64,000 bases of DNA from Polietes domitor (lineage: Eukaryota > Arthropoda > Insecta > Diptera > Muscidae). The stretch spans positions 118,519,085 to 118,583,084 of the forward strand of contig OX377620.1 in assembly GCA_947397865.1 (NCBI GenBank). The letters are read 5' to 3'. The first letter of the stretch is position 1. The number at the start of each line of letters is the position of its first letter. Below are positions 47,998-59,240 of this stretch, in pieces. Under the pieces are notes generated by a model. It was not told where the DNA came from, made no database searches, and saw nothing but the letters and a program-made list of their open reading frames with translations. The position numbers and the translations under genes were made by a program.

Positions 47998-48900
47998 TAG
48001 CAGTAAGTAAGGAAAAAAGTCACTTTTTACCAAGTTTTTGCTTTTACCAAGTTTTTTTGTATGAACACAGTATGCAATTCTGCAAGAAGGGCCATAACTT
48101 CTAAATTTATCTATAGATTTGCTTGAAATAGGCCTTGTTTTCTTCGTTAAGATACTAGCTATTATAAAATCAAATAATAATCTAAATTGTAAAGTGGGGT
48201 TTTGCGCCATTTAAACAAAATTCAAAAAATATGATTTTATTAGAAATTCTTTTGCGTCTACAAAGAGAGAGATATATCTTCTACATTTAGCCATAGATCT
48301 TTTATACATAAATATTGTTTTCTTTGTTAAAATATTAGCTATTAATAAATATAACAAAATAAATATTTTTTAATTTTCACTTCTAATTTTAAGGGCCTTT
48401 TTGTTCAAACAAAAAACTTTTATTCGACTGTTTTTAAACCAAAATGTGTAATATTTTAGAAGGATGATTCTTATGAAAAGGTTTGTCGATTGAGCTGTCC
48501 TTTTGGGAAATCCATTATTAGGGTGTTCTGTGACAGACAATGACGACTAATTGTATCGACCATTACTTCCACACTTACCCATGGATTTTTTTCTTCATGA
48601 AAATGTTAACTTTTAAAAAATAAAACAACATAATTTTTTCCATTGTTTTCCAATTTTTTTCGTGACAAAACAAAAATTAAAAAAAAATAAATATTTGTAA
48701 TATATGTTCCTAAACTACTGTGTCTATGTGAAACTAATTTATAGCTATCATAATTATTTTTAAATTGACATATAAGTTATCGAACTTATATTACAATAAT
48801 TAGAGAACAAGTATTAAAGCTACCTTGGGCGAAAAGTGGAATTTTAATAAAAAATGCCCGTACAACTTTTTTAATGTCGTTTTCGATATTACATTAGATA
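47998..48900 (-). repeat. End of array H unit and reversed family R copy
   Basis: 47998-48060 completes the array H unit broken by the mariner. 48085-48180 and 48240-48350 are reversed module 2 ('cttctacatttagccataga', 'attgttttctttgttaa'). 48700-48850 is reversed module 1 ('taaactactgtgtctatgtg', 'atagctatcataattat', 'gctaccttgggcgaaaa'). The order is the mirror of 39900-40280. Confidence 0.7.
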
Positions 48901-50560
48901 ATGATATACATAGACCTATCTAATCTGTAAAAGGGGTTTCCCGTCATTTAAACAAAAATTTAGAAATAAAAAAAAATATTTTGTGTTTAAAAATACTGTC
49001 ATAACTTTTACATTTATCTATAGATAGACATTGATTTCTCCGTTAGCTATTAAAATATAAAATAAAATATTTTTTTCCGATTTTTTCTAACCTATAAAAA
49101 ATATTTTTTTCGTAAAAAAATCTTATTTTAATGCCAATAAAAAATAATTTTTTATAAAAAACCCAATTGGTTTCTAATTTTTAATATACCAATAACAAAT
49201 ATTTTTTCGTAAATTTTTTTCCAATTTTTCTATTTTTAATGACTAAAAATATTTTTATTTTTGTAAAAAAAGTTTTTCAAAAATTATTCTTTTTAATATC
49301 GTCTTCGAGTTTAGAAAGCCAAAATATATTTAAAAAAATATTATACATAATCCAGCCCTACGACCATTTTTTCACAGTGTAAACTATGCTTATAATTATC
49401 GCGGGCTAAAATTGGAATTTAAGTAGAAAAATGTATCCATAATTTTTTTAATATCGTGTTGGAGTTTATAAACCAAAATACAATAGAGTATGACCAAAAT
49501 ATATCTTTCGCCAACATTTTTATTGCGTGTGTAAGCTATGCTTAAAGGTATATATTAAAAACTATTATAAATAGTCCAGCACTACGACCTCTTTTTCATA
49601 GTGTAAACTATGCTTATAATTATCGCGGGCTAAAATTGGAATTTAAGTAGAAAAATGTATCCATAATTTTTTTAATATCGTGTTCGAGTTTATAAACCAA
49701 AATACAATAGAGTATGACCAAAATATATCTTTCGCCAACATTGCGTGTGTAAGCTATGCTTAAAGGTATCTTGGGCTAAATTACGAATTGTAGTAAAAAA
49801 TTGTTAAAAAAAACGCATCCATAATTTTTTTTATATCCTTTTCGAGTTTAGAAACCAAAATACATGAGAAAATGATATACATAGTCTTTCGACAAAATTT
49901 GTATTGCATAGTAACTATTCTTTTTCTATTTTTAATGACAATAAAAAATATTTTTTTCGTAAAAAAAGTTTTTCAAAAATTATTCTTTTTAATATCGTCT
50001 CCGAGTTTAGAAAGCCAAAATATATTAAAAACAATTATACATAGTCCGACCATTTTTTCATAGTGTAAACTATGCTTATAATTATCGCGGGCTAAGATTG
50101 GAATTTAAGTAGAAAAATGTTTTCATATTTTTTTTTTTAAATCGTGTTCGAGTTTATAAACCAAAATACATCACAAGAATGACCAAAATACATCTTTCGC
50201 CAAAATTTGTATTGCATGTGTAAGCTATGCTTAAAGGTATCTTGGGCTAAAATACGATTTTTAGTAAAAAATTTATAAAAAAAACGTATCCATAATTTTT
50301 TTAATATCCTTTTCGAGTTTAGAAACAAAAATACCTCAGAAAATGATATACATAGTCTTTTGACAAAATTTGCATTGCCTAGTGTAAACTATGCTTAAAG
50401 GTACCGGAGAAAGGAATTTTAGTAAAAAAAGATAAAAATGTTGCTTTGGAGTTTAGAAATCCAAAATACACAGAAAATTGTAATCATTGCCTTCACAAAA
50501 TTTCTGTTGCGCAGTGTAAACTACGAAGCTTTTCCACTATTAATATTTTCATTTTCAATT
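48900..50560 (-). repeat. Tandem array J (unit about 225-230 bp)
   Basis: The best-conserved text, 'aaactatgcttataattatc' followed by GCGGGC, lies at 49381, 49605 and 50067 (spacings 224 and about 2 x 231). Units also share 'cgtgttcgagtttataaacc', 'atgaccaaaatatatctttc' and 'gtaagctatgcttaaaggta'. The word 'aggtaccttgggctaaaa' shows descent from reversed family R module 1. No coding. Confidence 0.8.
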
Positions 50561-51500
50561 CAAATTCCGATAATGTAAACTTTTTGAGAATATTCTCTGC
50601 TTATTGTATTTCATGATTACAATTGCCGCCCAAAATCAATGTGTCCAGTTCGAGTGATTTAGCCGACACAGTATAACAAAAACATTTAAAAGAAGTATTA
50701 CTTCCATTAATAATACCATTAATAACACGATTTAATCTCAACATCATCATCTTACAGAGATCTTTGCAATAATCTGGTTAGTCGGCTGACTTACCGAAAC
50801 CAAATGGCCAGAGACCAAAAGAACATAACATGGCATAACAAGGTAGGCCGCTTAGACATGCGTATACCACCACAACACAATCTAAACATCAACTTATCTG
50901 ATTTCAATGTAATATTTTTGCTTGAATTAGTTCGATCAGCTTAACGTAAAGTGAAGATAAGTATTAAAGAAAGAAGTCATTTACGATGCGTTCAAAAGAT
51001 TATCACAGCATAAAACATTGAAGATGACGACGATGTTGATGATGCCGTTGAAAGAGGACACAAAGCAAAAAGCATGGAGTCAAAGAGCGCGATAATTTGC
51101 AACAATAATTAACAGCATTAATTGCCATTAATTAATCAACAACATGAACGTTGCAAAGCAGGTTTTTATGCCTTCTTTGTTACTATTACTACTATTATTA
51201 CAATGTAAAGCGATATGGTGGTTGTAGACCACAATCAGCTCAACGAACACGATAAGACAATGGCCAAGAGGGCACTCAAACACGATTTTGATAGAAGAAA
51301 ACACGATTTCAATAAAAGTATCATTCAGACTTAAACAAGGAGGGGGCCAAAAATGAAGGAGGAAGACTGGACGAACTGGTTTATACTCTACGAAACAAAG
51401 AAAGCTAGCTGGAAAGCACTGCCACCAAACCCATTCATTGTATTAACGAAATTTGACATTAGAAGTGAAGAAAGTCCAACATTTATAACTTCTCTAGACT
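50560..51500. other. Non-repetitive island, possible regulatory DNA
   Basis: No gene is recognised. A cluster of ATTA and TAAT words lies at 51090-51140 (CATTAATTGCCATTAATTAA). Such clusters bind homeodomain proteins in flies, but A/T-rich DNA gives them by chance too. Confidence 0.45.
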
Positions 51501-52450
51501 AAATTATCTCCAATAAGTTGTGGATGATCATTTTACGCTTGCATGAAAACCTGCTGAATGGTAAGCAAGTTGTCAGAACTTCTAAAAAAATGCGATTTTC
51601 TGAAGTTTCAGTTGAAAACATAATGTCAGAACTTCTTCGACTATTTTTTCATATTGAAATTTATTCCACAGCTCAGCAAAGCTGCATTGGACAACGTAAA
51701 AAATTATAATTTCTTTAAATGAAATTATTTTTAAATCGTGCATGGAATGGGATCATTTTGTGTAGGCATGATCACCTGCTGAATGGTAAGCAAGTTTTCA
51801 GCACATTTAAAAACGCACTTTTTTGGAAACTTTAGTTGGAAATATGAAATATGGATATTTCAACATACAAATCGATTTCCTTCCACAGCAATTCGAATTT
51901 GATAAAGTCAAATATTTATAATATCATCAGAATAAATTATTTTCTATAAATTATGAGAGAATATCATTTTGGGCATGCATGAAAACCTGCTGAATGGTAA
52001 GCAAGTTGGAAGCACTTTCGAAAAAAAAACATAATTTTATGAAGTTTTAGTTGAAATAGTAATATAAAAGAGCTAATTTGACCATCTTCGAATATATTTT
52101 CCGACACAACTCGATCCCTTCCAGCAGCGAAACGAATTTGATAAAGTGAAATATTTATAATATCACCAGAATTAATTACTTTCTTTCAGGTATGCAAAGA
52201 GATCACTTTACGCTTGCTTGAAAACCTGCTGAATGGTAATGGCAAGTTGGAATCACTTCTCAGAAAACGAAAATTTACGAAGTTTTAGATGGAAAAATAA
52301 TATCTCAGATTGTATTTTATAGAAAGGAATCAAGTTGAGCTAAATAAATTTTGAACATTTCGAAAATTTTTCAATTCTATTACAACTCAACTGTTGATAA
52401 GAAATCAATGACTTGTTTCAGGTATTAACATGGAATATAGAACAATTGAT
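51500..52450 (+). repeat. Array I, block 2 (splice-like units, about 210-230 bp)
   Basis: Four units have GTAAG-type text after CTGAATG at 51561, 51786, 51997 and 52236. In the last, a pyrimidine tract and CAG (52188-52189) precede a 46-nt segment (52190-52235) that ends in CTGCTGAATG before GTAATG. So the unit looks like a tiny exon with an acceptor and a donor. The 46-nt segment is open in one frame (reads EEI(I/T)LRLxENLLN). Other shared text: 'cgatttc(c/a)ttccacagca' and 'atttgataaagt(c/g)aaatatt'. Confidence 0.75.
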
Positions 52451-54060
52451 CATTTTTCTATCATTGAGAGGTCCACACAATCCTTGTGCCTAATATGAGG
52501 ACATGATTTGATCCAGTTCACCTTCTGCATGGAACAAATAAAAAACGCATCTTCGAAATGCATGCCACAGCTATAAGAATTCCGCCGCCCTCTCTTGGTT
52601 AATTTGAAAAGCCACAGACTGGCTGGAAAATTTCAACTCAGACTCTAACTCCAATACCATCAGCACCAGGTACAACGCTAATCGAAATTGAAAATCGTGA
52701 GTAAACTAAAAGCAGCTTATGATATATTCCGCAGCATGAAGTTAATAATAGAAACCGCTCTGTTTCTTCATAATGGCAGTTTGTTGATCTTTCGAAGCCA
52801 GCTACGTGGAGTAGAAGAAGAAAAACTATGAGGAGGAGGAGGAGGAGAAGGAAAAACGTAAACTGAAAATGCAATTAGAGGGTGGATGCGTTATTAATAT
52901 AGAGCAACGATGCCGCACAGCATCATTGTGTGGCGTAGAGCTCTGTTCAATTGCTTTAAATTATGATCGCATATTTATGATATACCACTCCGCTACCCTC
53001 CCCACCCATCACGGTTGCACATATGCTGGAGAGAACCTCTGATCATAGTGTCGAAGATGTTTCTCCTCCATGGTAGAGGCCGTTGGATTCCTTGTCCTCC
53101 TTGGCTGTAATCTGGTATTGGTGGCATAGCCAATACCAAAAGATATTGATAAATGGCAGATATGTTGCAATTTCTATTAACAGCGCCATCTATATGTAAC
53201 ATTGGCATGCGGAAGCAAAGAGGACATTCCGCCACATGATGAAGCCAATCGTCCGTCCGTCCGTCCGCCCGTCGCAGTGGTGTCGGCTACACGCACGTGT
53301 GTTTTTCTTTCTTCTCTTCGATCTTCTTGGCCAAATTGAAATTTTATTCGATTTCAAAGTAGGAGGTGAAGTGGCATAAACTTTCAAACCGAACCAATTT
53401 TTTCTTTTGCCATCCAATAACGACAACGCAAAATATCAGAGCGAGAGAGGAAAATCTTTTAGGCCAAAGCAAAAACGCATTAAAAATTATTGCTACGGCA
53501 ATGTTATGGACGAATGGATGGATGAATGGATAGTTGGTTGGATTGCTGCGGTGCCCGGGTAGAAATCATACTGAAAATGAAAAGTGGGCGTCTGCAGCAG
53601 CCACAGCACAGCCACACCACTTGTGGTGGGTGTGTGTGTAGTTTTCCAGAACGTGGTGTGCAAGTATCTCTCATTTTGTTAACCATCACCCGGCTGTGGC
53701 ACAACATCGACATGAAAAACACTTCATTGCCTGCGATTCGACTCTTGGTGGCTGGTATGTGAGCCTGTTCAATATTGTGCACTTATTAATATAAAGATAT
53801 AAAGTCATCGACAGAGAGCTGTAAATATTATAACAAAAGATCGATGATTGTCAATTTTTATATTTTATTAACCCATTATGGGATTGGGTGTACTGGGTTT
53901 TTAATAAAAAACTAAATTGATCGAATGAAAAGGAGAAAGTCAGGGTGCCGCTGAAAATGATAATGGAATTTTAAGCTAATTATGGATATTCACAACTGAA
54001 AGGAGAAGACACACCATTCAAAATTTGCAAGTCATGTTGGTCAGCTTCGTTATTTTAGAT
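52450..54060. other. Non-repetitive island with CGTC and GGAT tracts
   Basis: No gene is recognised. (GGA)n lies near 52832-52850, (CGTC)n near 53250-53272 and ATGG/GGAT tracts near 53505-53530. Overlapping open frames on both strands (78-92 codons) lack domains. Confidence 0.5.
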
Positions 54061-54108
54061 ATTTTGGCAGACAACTCGATTCCATGCTACAACATTTTTT
54101 ATTTTATA

Positions 54109-54728
54109 AAGGGTGATTTTTTAAGAGCTTGATAACTTTTTAAAAAAAAAAAAACGCATAAAATTTGCAAAATCTCATCGGTTCTTTATTTGAAACGTTA
54201 GATTGGTCCATGACATTTACTTTTTGAAGATAATTTCATTTAAATGTTGACCGCGGCTGCGTCTTAGGTGGTCCATCCGCTTAGTCCAATTTTGGCATTT
54301 CCACGTTTTTGAGTAACAGAGACCCAATTGGTGCGAACGGCGACGAATCGAAAATTGGTGGTCATCATTAACACTGGCCGATACAGCTGCGATATTTTCT
54401 TCAGTTCGCACTCTACGTAAGCGTGTTGGTGGTTTAATGTCCAACAATGTAAATTTGGTGCGAAATTTAGTCACAATAGCCCGAATAGCCGCTTCAGTGG
54501 GTCGATTAAACTGACCATAAAATGGAAGCGCGCAATGAACTTTCTTAACAGAGCACGCATTTTGATAATAAAATTCAATAATTTGCAAGCGTTGTTCGTT
54601 TGTAAGACGATTCATGATGAAATGTCAAAGCATACTGAGCATCTTTCTCTTTGACACCATGTCTGAAATCCCACGTGATCTGTCAAATACTAATGCATGA
54701 AAATCCTAACCTCAAAAAAATCACTCTT
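54109..54728 (-). mobile_element. DD41D mariner-like element, internal-deletion derivative (copy 4)
   Basis: 620 bp, TA on both sides (54107-54108 and 54729-54730). It splits an array I unit: left flank 'catttttTATTTTA' and right flank 'TAAAATGAAATAATT' together resemble the uninterrupted 'tttgataaagtgaaatattt' of other units. Apart from an A-run length it is essentially identical to copy 1, in the same orientation. Confidence 0.93.
54217..54615 (-). CDS. Truncated mariner transposase (DNA-binding domain plus tail), copy 4
   Basis: The 132-residue product is identical to that of 24635-25033. It has the N-terminal helix-turn-helix region, the basic segments near residues 63-70 and 89-93, the in-frame junction after KTWK, and the C-terminal MDHLRRSRGQHL tail. 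An intact frame in three copies fits either very recent spread or selection for the product. The sequence alone cannot separate these. Confidence 0.8.
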   Translation of the reverse strand: MNRLTNEQRLQIIEFYYQNACSVKKVHCALPFYGQFNRPTEAAIRAIVTKFRTKFTLLDIKPPTRLRRVRTEENIAAVSASVNDDHQFSIRRRSHQLGLCYSKTWKCQNWTKRMDHLRRSRGQHLNEIIFKK

Positions 54729-56499
54729 TAAAATGAAATAATTACAATATCAGAATAATTTATTTTCTAGCAGGTATAAGAGGAGATCATTTTGAAAGTC
54801 TGCTGAATGGTAAGCAAGTCTTCAGCACATTAAAAAAAAAAAAAAAACAATTTTATGAAGTTTTAGTTGGAACCATACAATTTCAGAATGTATTTTAAAA
54901 GGGAGATCTTTCTTCACTTGTGTAGAAACCTGCTGAAAGGTAAGCACGTTGTCAGCACATCAAAAAAAAAACAATTTTATGAATTTTTAAATGGAAAAAT
55001 AATATGTCAGATTTGATTTTATAAAAGGAGATCATTTTGTGCTTGCCTCAAAACCTACTGAATGGTAAGCAAGTTAGAAGCACTTCAAAAAAACGAAATT
55101 TTATGAAGTTTTAGATGGAAAAATTATATGTCAGATTGTAGTTTATAGAAAAAATCATTTTGCGCTTGCCTGAAAACCTGCTGAATGGTAAGCAAGTTGT
55201 AAGCACTTCTAAAATTACGCAATTTATGAAGTTTCATCTGCAAAAAAATAATATGTCAGAGCTTATGTGACCATCTTTGGATATTTTTTTCATATTAAAT
55301 TTAGAATTATGAAGTTTTAAGTGGAAAAATAATAACGTCTTCGTATACAACTCGATTTCACACCTGATCAAGCTGCATTGGACAAAGTGGAAAAATTATA
55401 ATTTCATCAGATTAAATTATTTCTAAAAGTTTATTGAATGGGATATTTTTATGAAGGCATGAAAGCCTGCTGAATGGTAAGCAAGTTGTAAGCTCTTTGA
55501 AGTTTCAGGTGCAAAAAATAATATGTCAAATCTTATGTGATATTTTTTCATACTAAATTTGACATTATGAAGTTTTAGGTGAAAAAATAATAACGTCTTC
55601 GTATACAACTTGAGTCCACACCTGAGCAAGCTTCATTTAAAAAAAAAATGAAAAATAATAATAATTTCATCAGACTATTATTTAAGTGTATGGAATGGAA
55701 GCACTTCTAAAAAATGCAATTTTATGAAGCTGCCGTTGCAAAAATAATAACATATTATTTTTCTTAAATGTTATTTGATGGAGATTTCAACACGTTCCAC
55801 TCTACAGCATTCTATATTTGATAAAGTGAAATATTTATAATATCATCAGTATATATTATTTTCTATCAGGTATGCGAAGAGATCAAGAGTTGTAAGCACT
55901 TCTGAAAACCGCAATGTTTGAAGTTTCAATTGGAAAAATAATATGCCTGATCATCGTATACTTGAATCCACTGCTTAACAAGATGTCTTGGACGAAGCGG
56001 AATTATTTAAATTTCATCATATTCCATTATTTTTAATAGTGGAATCCTTTTTTGCAAGTATGAAAACCTGATGCAAGGTTAGCAAGTTGTAAGTACATCA
56101 ATATTTTACGAAGTTTCCAGAATTGTCAGAATAATATGTCAGAGTTTATTTGATTCTATTTTCGGATATTTTTTCGTATACAACTTGAGTCCACAGCTTA
56201 GCAAGCAGAAAATTTATATTTTCACAAAATTGCTTGCGTGAAAACCTGCTGAAAGGTAAGCAGGTGGTAAGCACGTCGACAAAAAACAAACACAATTTTA
56301 GGAAGTTTTCCTTCCAAGGAATATTATATTCATAAAAACGTTTATACATTGACAACGATGTGGTTTGTTTGTAGTTTTAAATATAGGATTTTTTGGCATT
56401 ACGCTTTTAACACATCTGCTATATATTTGGATTCGAAGTAAAAGTAAATTTTGTGTCCGCCACCTAAAAAATTATTTTATGTGTACATTAAGGCATTCA

Positions 56500-57140
56500 T
56501 AAAATAAAATAATTCATAAAATCAGCATACAAAATTTGTATGGATAATCTTTTTTTTTTATTTTTTATTAAAATACCAATTTTCGTCGAAGGTACCTTTA
56601 ATAGTTGTACTCTCATTTTGAAAATATAAGTCTGATCACAAAGGTAATTATGAATGAAATGTTGAATAAAATGTTACGAATTACACTTTTACATATTTAC
56701 AAACAGTGGTTTAGGAACTGTCTAGAAAAAAAATCAAAAAAAAATATATTTTTCGAAAAAATTTTTTTTTGCTGGCACGAAAAAAAAAACATAAAAACTA
56801 TTTTAAAATATGTTAGGTATTTTAAACTAAGACCAAATATTCTGTTATATAATTTGTAAATGGGGTTTCCGCGCTAATTAATAAACAATTTGAAAAATTA
56901 TGATTTTTAAAAATTCTTTTGCATCTGTAAAGAATATCAGCTTCTACATTTGTCCATAGATATTTTACATATTAACCATTTACATGTTTAATTGAACATA
57001 TATGCGAGTGCGATCTGATCTATATTTCCCAAGTGAGAGCAGCAATTTGGAAGGTACCATTGTCGAAAAGTGAAATTTTAGTACAAATTTGTTAAGAAAA
57101 TTATGAATATTTTTTTTTCATTTTTATGACATAATTTTTG
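56500..57140. repeat. Family R, two copies head to head
   Basis: Forward module 1 lies at 56570-56740 ('tcgtcgaaggtaccttta', 'gtactctcattttgaaaata', 'aaacagtggtttaggaact'). Reversed pieces of module 2 and module 1 lie at 56930-57080 ('cttctacatttgtccataga', 'gcaatttggaaggtacc', 'ttgtcgaaaagtgaaatttt'). The two point away from a centre near 56860. Confidence 0.65.
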
Positions 57141-57320
57141 TCGAGTTTAGAAAGCCAAACTATATCACAAAATTTTATACATAGTCCTGCAGCAAAATTT
57201 TTGTCGTAGATTTTATAGAGATCGTAGAAATAAAAGAGAGAATAGGTATATTAAATAAATTTAAAATACTTAAAATTCGACAAAATGATCAAAAACGATG
57301 AAAAATTAACTTTTTTTTAA
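57140..57320. other. A/T-rich DNA
   Basis: A further decayed piece of reversed family R ('tagtcctgcagcaaaattt') and nothing else. Confidence 0.4.
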
Positions 57321-58740
57321 AAAATGCACGAATTCCCAAAGTGGAGAAAATGTGTTCCAAAATTGGGGATTTTTTTAGTTAAATGCTTTCTGTTACAATT
57401 TTTATGTGTTTTAAAAAAAATTGACTTTCCATGTTTCCAAAAAAAAATACCCGAATTCCCAAAGTGGGAAAATGTGTTCCAAAATTGGGGATTTTCATTT
57501 AAATGTGTTTTTTTTCATTTTTATTCGTTTTCCATGTTTTTCAAAAAATCCCCCAAAATGCAAAAGTGGGGACAAAGTGTTCCAAAATTGGGGATTTTTT
57601 TTATTAAAATGGTCGTCAAGTTTGATCTGTTTTGAAAAATTACTAGATTGCCTGTGTTTCAAAAAAAAATTCGAATTCCCATAGTGGGGAAAATGTGAGT
57701 ATTTTTATTAAAATTATCGCCATGTTTTCTGTTACCTTTTTTGTCTGTTTTTCATGTTTAAAAAAAAACCCGAATTCTCAAAATGGGGAAAATGTGTTCC
57801 AAAATTGGGGATTTTTATTTAATTGTTTTTTTTTTTTAATTTTTATCCGTTTTCCAAGATTTCCAAAAAAAAGTCCCTCGAAGTGCCAAAGTGGGGAAAA
57901 TGTGTTCCAAAATTTGGGTTTTTTTTTATTAAAATGGTCGTCAAGCTTTCTCTTACCATTTTGATCTGTTTTGAAAAATTACTAGATTGCCTATGTTTCC
58001 AAAAAAAAAAATCCGAATTCCCATAGTGGGGAAAATGTGGGGATTTTTTATTAAAAAGATCGCCATGTTTTCTTTTACCATTTTTGTCTGTTTTTCATGT
58101 TAAAAAACCCGAATTCTCAAAGTGGGGAAAATGTGTTCCAAACTTGGGGATTTTTATTAAATGGTCGCATTGTTTTTTTTTAATTTTTATCCGTTTTCCA
58201 AAAAATCCCTCGAATTCCCAAAGTGGGGAAAATGTGTTCTAAAATTGGGGATTTTTATTTAAATGTGTTTTTTCAATATTTATTCGTTTTCCATGTTTTT
58301 CAAAAAATTCCCCAAAATGCAAAAGTGGGGACAAAGTGTTCCAAAATTGGGGATTTTTTTATTAAAATGGTCGTCAAGCCATCTCTTACCATTTTGATTT
58401 GTTTTGAAAAATTACTAGATTACCTATGTTTCAAATAAAAATCCGAATTCCCATAGTGGGGAAAATGTGGGGATTTTATATTAAAATGATCCCCATGTTT
58501 TCTGTTACCATTTTTGTTTGTTTTTCATGTTTAAAAACCCCCGAATTCCCAAAGTGGGGAAAATGTGTTCCAAAATTGGGGATTTTTATTTAAATGGTAG
58601 CATTGTTTTTTTTTTTAATTTTTATCCGTTTTCCAAAAAAAAAATCCCTCGAATTCCCAAAGTGGGGAAAATGTGTTCCAAAATTGGGATTTTTTCGTAA
58701 AATGTTCGCCATGCTTTCTGCTGCCATTTTTATGTGTTTT
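57320..58740 (+). repeat. Tandem array K (13 units of about 110 bp)
   Basis: Units carry CCCAAAGTGGGGAAAATGTG then TTCCAAAATTGGGGA, near 57336, 57457, 57560, 57677, 57777, 57887, 58022, 58117, 58216, 58321, 58453, 58545 and 58655. Some units have 'actagattgcctatgtttc' (57643, 57980, 58403), some have 'gggacaaagtgttcc' (57563 and 58325), so subtypes alternate in a higher-order pattern. The open frames through it (60-103 codons, WGKMCSKIGDF-like repeats) are products of the repeat and are not supported as genes. Confidence 0.85.
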
Positions 58741-58779
58741 GATGAATTTTAAGTATTTTTATTGGGCTTCAGTTCGCAA

Positions 58780-59240
58780 AATAATGAGTGATGAAATGTG
58801 AAATGAGCCAAGTTTATATTATTTTTAATTTTGTTTTAAGAAAAACTTCAATAACTCAGTCAATTACCAAGGGATTTTTAAAAACAAAGCTGCGTTTTAC
58901 TCCTTACTAAATTTGTTATTTAATTAAATGTACATGTGGTGCGGTTATCAAACAAAATAATGTGCAAAAACAATGGCAATGTTGAAAATTGCTTAAAAAG
59001 TGTGTTTGCGATTTCTTAACTTTCTTTCTTTTTCTTAAACAAGCTATAGGTCAATCGAAAGTTACAGGTTTCTTCTTTTCAAATCCGCCGAGAAAGTGAA
59101 AATCGGTTGATAACCAACTAAGCTACGGGCTTATAAGTGTGCGAAACCCCGTTTTTTTCCGTAACTCAAGATTTTGGGGGTTCCTGGCAAATATCAAATA
59201 CAGATTCTTGTTCTATTCCGCAATAGCTACCAGAGTTTTT
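58780..59240 (+). repeat. Dispersed repeat G, copy 2
   Basis: 58845-59125 matches the complement of 41095-41360: 'aaaaacttcaataactcagt', 'gcggttatcaaacaaaataa', 'gaaaatcggttgataacc'. No coding. Confidence 0.55.

Larger units (their letters stand above)
54060..56350 (+). repeat. Array I, block 3, interrupted by a mariner copy
   Basis: At least seven units have the splice-like word after CTGAATG or CTGAAAG (GT at 54810, 54940, 55065, 55188, 55477 and 56256, plus a decayed one near 56078). Spacing is about 120-230 bp, with some units shortened. Acceptor-like tracts remain at 54761-54773 (TATTTTCTAGCAG) and 55857-55869 (TTTTCTATCAG). The mariner copy 4 sits inside the first unit. Confidence 0.75.

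Noticed and set aside
57324..57635. Repeat-protein-like frames in array K
   Set aside because: The frames exist because the 110-bp unit is A/T-rich with few stops in one phase. Unit length is not a multiple of three throughout, so frames shift between units.
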